Source of the DNA: Clostridiales bacterium UBA3277
GTDB taxonomy: Bacteria > Bacillota > Clostridia > Oscillospirales > Oscillospiraceae
Reading direction: 5' to 3'
NCBI GenBank assembly: GCA_002362145.1
Contig: DETX01000017.1
Coordinates: 1-6,114, forward strand
Length of the DNA: 6,114 nt
The position numbers and the translations under genes are program-made. This document shows, one piece after another, positions 1-5,646 of this stretch. The notes under the pieces were generated by a model. The model saw nothing but the letters and a program-made list of their open reading frames with translations, did not search any database and was not told the origin of the DNA. The number at the start of each line of letters is the position of its first letter. Position 1 is the stretch's first letter.

Positions 1-464
1 AGCCGCTCGTTGTCGGGCATGGTGTCGTCCAGGCTGGGCTCCTCCAGCTGTACGTCCAGGGTGACGAAGTCGTTGGAAAAGGCGATTCCGGCGTCCCGAA
101 TCCGGGCCTCCAGCGCCTCGAAGATCGCCACCTCTTCCCCCGTGGACAGGTCCGCCGTTTTCATCCGCTGCTGATAGGCAAACGCGATGTCCGGCACCAG
201 CACCGTGGCGTTTCCAATCACTTTGCTGCTGCAGCTCAGCCGCCAGCCGGCGTCATAGTCCTCCTGGGAGATATGGGCCGTCTGGAGGGAGTCCAGCTGG
301 CCCTCCAGCAGCTTTACCCGGCATTTCCCGCAGGAGCCGTTTCCGGAGCACGGCGCGTCGATGGCCACGTTGGCGCTCCTGGCGACCTCCAGCAGGCTGT
401 CGCCCGCATTGGCGGAGACCGTCACTGGCTCCCCGTTTTCAATTTGAAAGATGATATCGAACAC
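1..464 (-). CDS. acsV: AcsV / RACo, ATP-dependent reductive activator of the corrinoid iron-sulfur protein (N-terminal part)
   Basis: Partial gene: 154 codons are visible before the frame leaves the left edge without a stop. Residues 1 to about 85 form a [2Fe-2S] ferredoxin domain with cysteines at 39, 45, 48 and 78 (CSGNGSCGKC, then LSC), the plant-type C-x5-C-x2-C...C spacing. It is followed by a linker region with the stretch TLDVQLEEPSLDDTMPDNER, typical of the ferredoxin-fused ASKHA ATPases (DUF4445 family). The ATPase domain would lie outside the window. Known family members such as RACo use electrons from the ferredoxin domain and ATP to return Co(II) of the CFeSP to active Co(I). The start is GTG at 464, placed by a GAGGA ribosome binding site 6 bases upstream; no ATG lies nearby in frame. 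It follows acsB by 65 bases, so it is probably co-transcribed. A related activator for another corrinoid methyltransferase system is possible, but the neighbours argue for CFeSP as the partner. Confidence 0.88.
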   Translation of the reverse strand, partial: MFDIIFQIENGEPVTVSANAGDSLLEVARSANVAIDAPCSGNGSCGKCRVKLLEGQLDSLQTAHISQEDYDAGWRLSCSSKVIGNATVLVPDIAFAYQQRMKTADLSTGEEVAIFEALEARIRDAGIAFSNDFVTLDVQLEEPSLDDTMPDNER

Positions 465-470
465 TTGTTA

Positions 471-475
471 TCCTC
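471..475 (-). promoter_or_regulatory. Ribosome binding site of acsV
   Basis: GAGGA on the minus strand, 6 bases before the GTG at 464. It decides the non-ATG start of acsV, because no other start codon with a Shine-Dalgarno sequence precedes the ferredoxin domain. Confidence 0.7.
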
Positions 476-490
476 ACTCTTATATACAGT

Positions 491-521
491 TCCGGGGGAG
501 GGAATGATTCCCTCCCCCGGA
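491..521 (-). other. Intercistronic stem-loop between acsB and acsV
   Basis: A perfect inverted repeat with a 14-bp stem (TCCGGGGGAGGGAA and its complement) and a 3-base loop. It begins 8 bases after the acsB stop codon and ends 16 bases before the acsV ribosome binding site. The stem is strong enough for an intrinsic terminator, but the minus-strand transcript continues AACTGTATATAAGAG with no U-tract, and the plus strand has no T-run after it either. It is therefore more likely to protect the 3' end of the acsB message, to pause polymerase or to attenuate partially than to terminate fully. Confidence 0.7.
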
Positions 522-529
522 TCGCCCGC

Positions 530-2656
530 TTACATCAGCGGCTCCATGGACAGGACCGGGTGATTCTTCTCGGTCAGGAATTCCATCAGCTGGTCGCATT
601 CCGTGCAGATGGTTTCGTCGGCGATGTAGTCGGTGAAGTTGTCGATGCCGTACAGCTCTTTGGCGGTTTTGTTGAGTTTTTCCGCCACGTCTTCCTTCAG
701 CTCCTTGGGCATCCAGACGATGCGGGCCACGCCGCCCTCGGCGGCGGCAAACTTCTTGGAGGCGATGAAGTGGCGGCCATGGCCCATGAAGCCCGGGGTC
801 TGGACGCCGCCGCCGGTCATGGAGGCCAGCTCGCCGAAGGTCATGCCGGCAGGTGTCATGCCCTTGAATTCCCGGTTGACCACGATGAAGCCGTTGGACA
901 TGGGCTCAATGCCGCAGATGCATTCGAAGCAGCCGCAGCTGGTCATGGGGTCCTCCAGGATGGAGTACAGGGTCACGCTCTCCACAGCGCCGTGGGTGGC
1001 TTCCGCCACGGCCTTGTCCACAGACTCGAAACGGCCGGTGCGCTCGTCAATCAGGCCCTCCTTGAAGATGGGCTGGCTGGGGCCGTTGGGGTTGAGCTCA
1101 TAGGTAGCCTTGGCATCCAGCCAGGAGACGGCGCCGCAGAGGCCCAAACGCTCGGGGGTGACCACGCAGCAGTGAGCGGGGGCGAAGGACTGGCAGAGGA
1201 TGCACGTGAAGTAGCGGTCCACGGACTCGTCGGTCATGGAGGCCAGACGGTCGTCCCGCTGGTTGTACCGGGGCATGGCCACCTCATCCCGGAAGGCGGC
1301 GGCCTGGGCGGCGTCGGTGATCAGGGTCACCTGGCACTTATCCACCACGGTGTCAAACTCGTTCATGATCATGACGTAGAGGACCTCGGCAAAATCCTTC
1401 AGCCGCAGGCCCGCCTCGTAGGCGGCGTTGGACACCCGGATGCGGACCTGGTTGCGCTGGCCGGTGTGCATGACGCCTTCCATATAATTAAACCAGGCGT
1501 GGAACTTCCGCTCGATGACGGACTCGAAGTCCACCTGCATCTTCTTGCCGGCTACCTCCACAAAGGTGCACAGAGCCAGATCCCGACCGTCCTCAAAATC
1601 GGGGCCCTGGATGGTGATCTTGTGGTCCTCAATCTCGTCCATCTCCCGCATGAGCACCAGCTCGGCGGTGGGATTCTTGCCGGAGTAGAGCTCATTGTGG
1701 ACGTCGGCCTTACGGATGATCTCACCCTCGAAAGCGGCGGCGAAGGCCACGGGGATGGGCAGCTCGGTGGTCTTGATCTTGATGCCCCGCAGCTCCAGAG
1801 ACTTCTTCACTGTCTCGGCATGGTCGCACACGGATTCCAGAGCGCCGGGGACCTGGTTCTCGCCCAGATCGATGTCCACCACCACGGGGAAACCCAGGGC
1901 GATGGCGCCGGCACCGGCGGAGACCACCACGGCGTCGATGGCGCCGAAGGTATTGACGAAGGCGGGAACCCGGTTCTTGGTGTAATCCAGCAGGCCCGCC
2001 AGATTGCCGGGCTGGATGTTGCCGAAAATCAGAGCGGCACGGACGGCCACGGTGACCACATGGATAACGGAGGTCACGTCATGGCCCAGGGGGATGACCC
2101 GGAACTCCAGGCCCATTTTCACGCCGCCCTCGGCGCACTGCCCAATGACGTCTCCCACCAGGAAGGACATGATGCCCTTGCTCTGGTAGTCCTTGACCAC
2201 CTTCACCACATCTTCGGCGTTCTCGGCCTTGCCCAGAACCACGGCCACACCGGGGATGTCGCCGGTGACCAGGGGCACGCCCAGAGAACGGATGATGGGG
2301 TCGGGAACGAAGCCGATGCCGGAATCGTTTTCATAGGGGTTGGCGCCGTCCACATATTTCAGGCCTTCCAGAATCTCCGCGCCCACGGCGGTGGCGAGGC
2401 CCGCGTTCAGTGCCTGGCCCAGGTCCTCCTGGCCCGTGATGAGGCTCTTGAGAACGCCTACGCAGGCAGGCAGGTCTCCCAGGGTCTTTACCTTCACGCC
2501 GGTGGCCGCGTAGATCGTGGGGAAGAAGTACGCAGTGTCGGGGAAGGCGATCTCTTTTTCTGCGCCGTACTTGGCGATGGCGTCGTTGACAGCGCCCTCG
2601 GTCAGGCCGGCTACGGCATTGGAACCGCCGTAAATCAGGTCAGTCAATACACTCAT
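530..2656 (-). CDS. acsB: AcsB, acetyl-CoA synthase subunit of the CODH/ACS complex
   Basis: Makes acetyl-CoA from CO, coenzyme A and the methyl group delivered by methylated CFeSP; cytoplasmic, normally in complex with CO dehydrogenase. The 708-residue product is complete (Moorella AcsB is 729; the difference includes a shorter N-terminus). The A-cluster ligands are all present: Cys485, Cys488, Cys497 and Cys507 (CILCQSFAPAHCC...LCGAVSWLDAKA), and the Cys574-Gly-Cys576 motif that holds the distal nickel. Their spacings equal those of Moorella Cys506, 509, 518, 528, 595 and 597 as I recall that sequence. The gate phenylalanine (Phe512 there) is Phe491 here. The C-terminus, HPVLSMEPLM, matches the family ending. 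An ATG six codons upstream would lie inside the Shine-Dalgarno sequence, so the start MSVLTDLIYGG at 2656 is preferred. Oddities are extra cysteines at 496, 579, 581, 684 and 687. No acsA is adjacent inside the window. Confidence 0.97.
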   Translation of the reverse strand: MSVLTDLIYGGSNAVAGLTEGAVNDAIAKYGAEKEIAFPDTAYFFPTIYAATGVKVKTLGDLPACVGVLKSLITGQEDLGQALNAGLATAVGAEILEGLKYVDGANPYENDSGIGFVPDPIIRSLGVPLVTGDIPGVAVVLGKAENAEDVVKVVKDYQSKGIMSFLVGDVIGQCAEGGVKMGLEFRVIPLGHDVTSVIHVVTVAVRAALIFGNIQPGNLAGLLDYTKNRVPAFVNTFGAIDAVVVSAGAGAIALGFPVVVDIDLGENQVPGALESVCDHAETVKKSLELRGIKIKTTELPIPVAFAAAFEGEIIRKADVHNELYSGKNPTAELVLMREMDEIEDHKITIQGPDFEDGRDLALCTFVEVAGKKMQVDFESVIERKFHAWFNYMEGVMHTGQRNQVRIRVSNAAYEAGLRLKDFAEVLYVMIMNEFDTVVDKCQVTLITDAAQAAAFRDEVAMPRYNQRDDRLASMTDESVDRYFTCILCQSFAPAHCCVVTPERLGLCGAVSWLDAKATYELNPNGPSQPIFKEGLIDERTGRFESVDKAVAEATHGAVESVTLYSILEDPMTSCGCFECICGIEPMSNGFIVVNREFKGMTPAGMTFGELASMTGGGVQTPGFMGHGRHFIASKKFAAAEGGVARIVWMPKELKEDVAEKLNKTAKELYGIDNFTDYIADETICTECDQLMEFLTEKNHPVLSMEPLM

Positions 2657-2666
2657 AATTACATTT

Positions 2667-2672
2667 CCTCCC
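2667..2672 (-). promoter_or_regulatory. Ribosome binding site of acsB
   Basis: GGGAGG on the minus strand, 10 bases before the ATG at 2656. The in-frame ATG at 2674 overlaps this site and so cannot be served by it, which supports the shorter protein. The spacer also contains an ATG directly followed by TAA (2664-2659), only 2 bases after GGGAGG and probably too close to initiate. Confidence 0.75.
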
Positions 2673-2728
2673 ATTTAAAATTGCAATGGAATCTTTATAT
2701 TCAGCCCCAGGGGGCAAAATATACGGGC

Positions 2729-3244
2729 TCATTTTTTAGGCTTGGAGGGTTTCTTCGCCGGGGCTTTCTTTTCCGGCGGTTTCTTGTTCGCGGGGGCATC
2801 TTTTTTGGGCTTGGCGCTCTTCCGCCGCTCCCGGCTGACCCCCGCCTTGAGGCCCTTGACCAGGTCCGTAAAGTCCTCACCGCTGCGGTGCAGGACGTGC
2901 TCTTCCTCCGCGTGGACGGTGAGCACCGCCATTTTCGCCGCGGCCACGGTGGCCTTGCCGGTTTCGTCCACACCGGTGACCTTCTTCACCCGGCCGAAGG
3001 GAATGGCAAAAAAGGCGTCCCCCTGTTCCAGCAGGAGCCGCTCGCTGGTCAGCACCCAGCGGCCTCCCTTTTCGGGGCAGACGGTCTTGACGGTCTCCCG
3101 GGGCTTTAACACCGTCTCCAGGCGCCGGGTAAAGTCCCGGTCCCGGAGGCGTTTGGCCTTGCGGACGGTGCGGAGGAGCATCAGACCCAGAAGCAGCGCC
3201 GCCGCAGCCAGAGCCCCATATTGCCAGTTTTCCAGGGTTTGCAT
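2729..3244 (-). CDS. Small membrane-anchored protein of unknown function with a lysine-rich tail
   Basis: I do not recognise this 171-residue protein. From the start at 3244 it shows, in order: a short polar N-terminus; one hydrophobic helix at about residues 9-24 (YGALAAAALLLGLMLL) followed by a basic stretch (RTVRKAKRLRDRD), which by the positive-inside rule puts the rest in the cytoplasm; a soluble middle part at about 60-135 with the pattern RWVLTSERLLLEQGDAFFAIP, GRVKKVTGV, then alternating hydrophobic strands and a final helix EDFTDLVKGLKA, which resembles a bacterial PH-like or GRAM-like fold; and a disordered tail from about 141 rich in Lys, Pro and Ala. A start further up would be a TTG at 3298 with no ribosome binding site; AGAGG lies 6 bases before the ATG at 3244 (an ATG at 3247 is also possible). 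It sits 106 bases after acsC-acsE and 72 before acsB, so it is likely in the same transcript. A role in placing the CODH/ACS machinery at the membrane is only a guess. Confidence 0.72.
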   Translation of the reverse strand: MQTLENWQYGALAAAALLLGLMLLRTVRKAKRLRDRDFTRRLETVLKPRETVKTVCPEKGGRWVLTSERLLLEQGDAFFAIPFGRVKKVTGVDETGKATVAAAKMAVLTVHAEEEHVLHRSGEDFTDLVKGLKAGVSRERRKSAKPKKDAPANKKPPEKKAPAKKPSKPKK

Positions 3245-3250
3245 CATGTT

Positions 3251-3255
3251 CCTCT
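3251..3255 (-). promoter_or_regulatory. Ribosome binding site of the small membrane protein
   Basis: AGAGG on the minus strand lies 6 bases before the ATG at 3244 and 3 bases before the ATG at 3247. The spacing favours the second ATG. The upstream TTG at 3298 has no such site. Confidence 0.55.
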
Positions 3256-3305
3256 CGGGATATGCGGGGGAAACTCCGCGTTTCTCAGAGCTTCCCAAGT
3301 AGTAT

Positions 3306-3332
3306 GGCCGGGAGGGAGGTTCCCTCCCGGCC
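3306..3332 (-). other. Intercistronic stem-loop after acsC-acsE
   Basis: A perfect 12-bp inverted repeat (GGCCGGGAGGGA and its complement) with a 3-base loop, starting 18 bases after the stop codon of the fusion gene. The minus-strand transcript continues ATACTACTTGGG, without a U-tract, so full intrinsic termination is unlikely. It shares the GGGAGGGA core with the stem-loop after acsB. Confidence 0.7.
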
Positions 3333-3350
3333 GAAAACGCGGGTTACCGA

Positions 3351-5627
3351 TTACAGTTCCAGGTAGCTGTCGGAGTACAGCACGTGGTTCTTGAAGATGT
3401 CGCAGGACTTGATGGTCTCCATCAGGCGCAGGTCGTTGGGGTTGACGATGGCAGAGGTCAGACCCTGCATCATGCACATGGCGACCAGAGCGGAGTCCAT
3501 AATGGGCCGCAGGGTCTTGGGCGCGCCGTTAGAGTTGTTGGACAGGCCGCCGGTGGACTTCAGGCCCTCGTTGGAGAACATCTTGATGGCCTCCAGAACC
3601 TCCATCTGCTTATCCTGCATACCCTTGACCACCAGGAACAGGGGGTCAAACCACAGGTCGGTGGCCTCCATGCCCAGGCTCAGGCCGCGCTCGAGCATGT
3701 TGTGGCAGTGCTTCATGCGCTCCTCGTTGTCCTTGGCAATGCCGTCGGCAGAGCACAGGGCGATACAGATGGCGTCGTTGGCGGCAGCCAGGTCGATGTT
3801 GGAGATCCGGGAGCCGGCGTCGGCGGAGTTGACGATGGGCTTGCCGTTGGTCCGGTTGTAGACCTTGATACCGGCCTCGATGGCCTTCTTGTTGGCGGTA
3901 TCCAGCGCCAGAGGCACGTTGTTGAAGTTCTCCTGCAGCAGCTTGACAGCCCACATCATGCGCTCGGGGCCGTCCTTCTCGGCAGGTCCGATGTTGACGT
4001 CCAGATAGGTGGCGCCGGCCTTGATCTGCTCAGCGGCACGCTTGAGGATGGGCTCGGGGTCCCGCTCGTCCATGGCCTTGCGGATGACGGGAGCGATGCA
4101 GTGGATGCGCTCGCCGATGGTGACGAAGGTGGGGGACTCGGGGTTGTGGCCCTTGTACTTGACGCCCATGTCCACGACCTTGATCTCGGGCACGCGGGTA
4201 GCCAGCAGCTCGTCGAAGGTCAGCTCCTTGACCTCCTCCTGGGGAGCGGCGGCGGCCTTGGCGGCGGCTTCGGCAGCGGCGGCCTTGGCGGCGCCCTCGT
4301 ACTCCTTGTCCTTCATGTACTTGGGCAGCTGAACGGCTTCCACGGGGCCCACGACCACGTTCCAGCCGGGCAGCTTCTCCTGGATCTCACCCTTCATGAC
4401 GGCGACCTTGCCGGGGATGATCAGGGTGCGGTTCTTGATCTTGTTCTCAATGTCCAGATCCTGGAAGGTCTTTTTGACGGTGGAGGAGGAGAACTTGCCG
4501 GCGGCCCAGGCGGTCAGCACGGACATGCCGGAGGCGTCAGTGATGATCAGGTTCACAGGCTGGTTGGAGCGCTCCAGCTCGCCGGAGACCAGGAAGTAGG
4601 TCAGGGCGAAGTCCACAGTCAGGGCGCAGGGGCTGTTCTCGTCGGCGCCGTTGATGGGGTAGATCTTGGACTCCACCTTCATGGGCTTCTGAGGATCGGT
4701 GAAAATGTTCTGGCGCAGGCCATACAGAGGCAGGGCCTGGGCGTAGGTCATGGTCTCCATGACGATGATGGAGCCGTACTTCTCGGTGAACATGGTGGCG
4801 TAGGCGGTCTGCAGATGCTCGTCGCCCTTGGCCAGCCGGGACAGGTTCACAATGGAGGGATAGCCGAAGCTCCGGTCGCCGTCCTTCAGGGCGGTGCGGC
4901 GGACCAGGACCGCGTTCTTCAGAGTCTCCTTGGCGGTCTTGCCGGTGACATCCAGCACCAGGTTCTTATTGCCGGCGGCTTCCAGCTTCTTGACGGTGTC
5001 GTACAGGTCGGACAGGCTCTCAGCCCAGACGCCCAGAACCACACCGGCCTCCTTGGCCACCGCGTTCATGGCCTCGAAGTTGGCGGGGGTGGCGCCGTCC
5101 AGGATGACGTTCTTGCCGGCCACGGCCAGAGCCGCCTTGGCGCAGTCCACATCCCAGCACTCCAGGACAAGATCCCGGCCGGTGGCGGCGGCCTTCTTCA
5201 CAAGCTCCGCGTACTTTTCGGCATCGGTGCCCTGGTTGGAGACGAACACGAACTCCACGTACATCCGCTCGCCGATCCGCTCGTAATCGACCTTCTGCAG
5301 ATCCGCCAGCTTCTTGTCCACCTCATCATCGCTCATGGCAGTGTCCACGGCCACGGCGTACAGGTTCTTGTTGACCAGGGTCTTTTCGTGACGGTACAGA
5401 ACGGTCTCGCCGCCCAGCTTGTGATTGCCCACGGCAATGGTTTTCATGGGAGGCGCGGTCTGCTCATTGAGGGTCGCCTTGGCTTCCTCGGAGAAGTGGG
5501 GGCACTTGTCAATGGGCAGGGCGCCCTGGGCCACCTTCATGCAGAACGCCATGCAGGTGGGGCAGCCGCACTCCTTACAGTTCTTCTTAGGAGACAGCTT
5601 GAAAATATCAAGACCTTTTAAAGCCAT
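3351..5627 (-). CDS. acsC-acsE: AcsC-AcsE fusion: large CFeSP subunit joined to methyltetrahydrofolate:corrinoid methyltransferase
   Basis: A single 758-residue frame carries two proteins that are normally separate. Residues 1 to about 442 are AcsC: an N-terminal [4Fe-4S] domain with Cys17, Cys20, Cys25 and Cys42 (CKECGCPTC...KC), an alpha/beta barrel, and the C-terminal corrinoid-binding Rossmann-like domain (LIITDASGMSVLTAWAAGKF to VVVGPVEAVQLPKYM). Residues 443-465 are an Ala/Glu/Lys linker. From about 500 to the end is a complete AcsE: GERIHCI, YLDVNIGP, and the equivalents of the Moorella folate-site residues Asp75, Asn96, Asp160 and Asn199 at Asp576, Asn600, Asp661 and Asn697. AcsE moves the methyl group from methyl-tetrahydrofolate to the Co(I) corrinoid; the AcsC iron-sulfur cluster takes part in reductive activation. 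The start at 5627 has AAGGAGG 9 bases upstream, 19 bases after acsD. No stop or frame change occurs between the two parts, so this is a true fusion in this sequence. The exact C-terminal substrate (methyl-THF) is inferred from family and context. Confidence 0.95.
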   Translation of the reverse strand: MALKGLDIFKLSPKKNCKECGCPTCMAFCMKVAQGALPIDKCPHFSEEAKATLNEQTAPPMKTIAVGNHKLGGETVLYRHEKTLVNKNLYAVAVDTAMSDDEVDKKLADLQKVDYERIGERMYVEFVFVSNQGTDAEKYAELVKKAAATGRDLVLECWDVDCAKAALAVAGKNVILDGATPANFEAMNAVAKEAGVVLGVWAESLSDLYDTVKKLEAAGNKNLVLDVTGKTAKETLKNAVLVRRTALKDGDRSFGYPSIVNLSRLAKGDEHLQTAYATMFTEKYGSIIVMETMTYAQALPLYGLRQNIFTDPQKPMKVESKIYPINGADENSPCALTVDFALTYFLVSGELERSNQPVNLIITDASGMSVLTAWAAGKFSSSTVKKTFQDLDIENKIKNRTLIIPGKVAVMKGEIQEKLPGWNVVVGPVEAVQLPKYMKDKEYEGAAKAAAAEAAAKAAAAPQEEVKELTFDELLATRVPEIKVVDMGVKYKGHNPESPTFVTIGERIHCIAPVIRKAMDERDPEPILKRAAEQIKAGATYLDVNIGPAEKDGPERMMWAVKLLQENFNNVPLALDTANKKAIEAGIKVYNRTNGKPIVNSADAGSRISNIDLAAANDAICIALCSADGIAKDNEERMKHCHNMLERGLSLGMEATDLWFDPLFLVVKGMQDKQMEVLEAIKMFSNEGLKSTGGLSNNSNGAPKTLRPIMDSALVAMCMMQGLTSAIVNPNDLRLMETIKSCDIFKNHVLYSDSYLEL
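4233..4301 (-). other. Ala/Glu/Lys helical linker between the AcsC and AcsE parts
   Basis: Codes for residues 443-465 of the fusion protein (EGAAKAAAAEAAAKAAAAPQEEV), almost only Ala, Glu and Lys, built of GCC/GCG codons and therefore a low-complexity GC tract. It contains AEAAAKA, the pattern of rigid alpha-helical spacers. It separates the last strand of the corrinoid domain from a 35-residue lead-in and the methyltransferase barrel. Confidence 0.85.
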
Positions 5628-5636
5628 TGTATGTAT

Positions 5637-5643
5637 CCTCCTT
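5637..5643 (-). promoter_or_regulatory. Ribosome binding site of acsC-acsE
   Basis: AAGGAGG on the minus strand, 9 bases before the ATG at 5627, within the 19-base gap after acsD. It fixes the start just before the cysteine motif of AcsC. Confidence 0.8.
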
Positions 5644-5646
5644 CTC

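Noticed and set aside
2672..2674. ATG at 2674 as the start of acsB (714 residues)
   Set aside because: It overlaps the GGGAGG ribosome binding site that serves the ATG at 2656.
2704..2715. GCCCC/GGGGC inverted repeat in the gap before acsB as a terminator
   Set aside because: Only five base pairs with a 2-base loop, and no U-tract follows on the minus strand.
2657..2728. Promoter in the A+T-rich gap before acsB
   Set aside because: TATAAA-like and TTGC-like words occur, but not with a 16-18 base spacing; the gap is short and lies inside a same-strand gene run.
560..3109. A very long plus-strand open frame (849 codons) opposite acsB and the small membrane protein
   Set aside because: It is the antisense of real genes with strong family matches; G+C-rich third positions remove stops on the other strand. 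Its His/Gly/Val-rich product looks like no protein family.
3296..3298. TTG at 3298 as the start of the small membrane protein (189 residues)
   Set aside because: No ribosome binding site; the added N-terminal residues are polar and precede the membrane helix without a function. The ATG at 3244 has AGAGG at good spacing.
4167..4169. Internal ATG (Met487 of the fusion) as a separate start for a free AcsE
   Set aside because: Only a weak AAGG lies 8 bases upstream, and there is no stop between the two parts. Internal initiation cannot be excluded but is not supported.
3384..5621. A 745-codon plus-strand open frame opposite acsC-acsE
   Set aside because: Same reason: antisense shadow of a gene whose minus-strand product has all expected motifs; no ribosome binding site and low-complexity Gly/His/Leu/Val composition.
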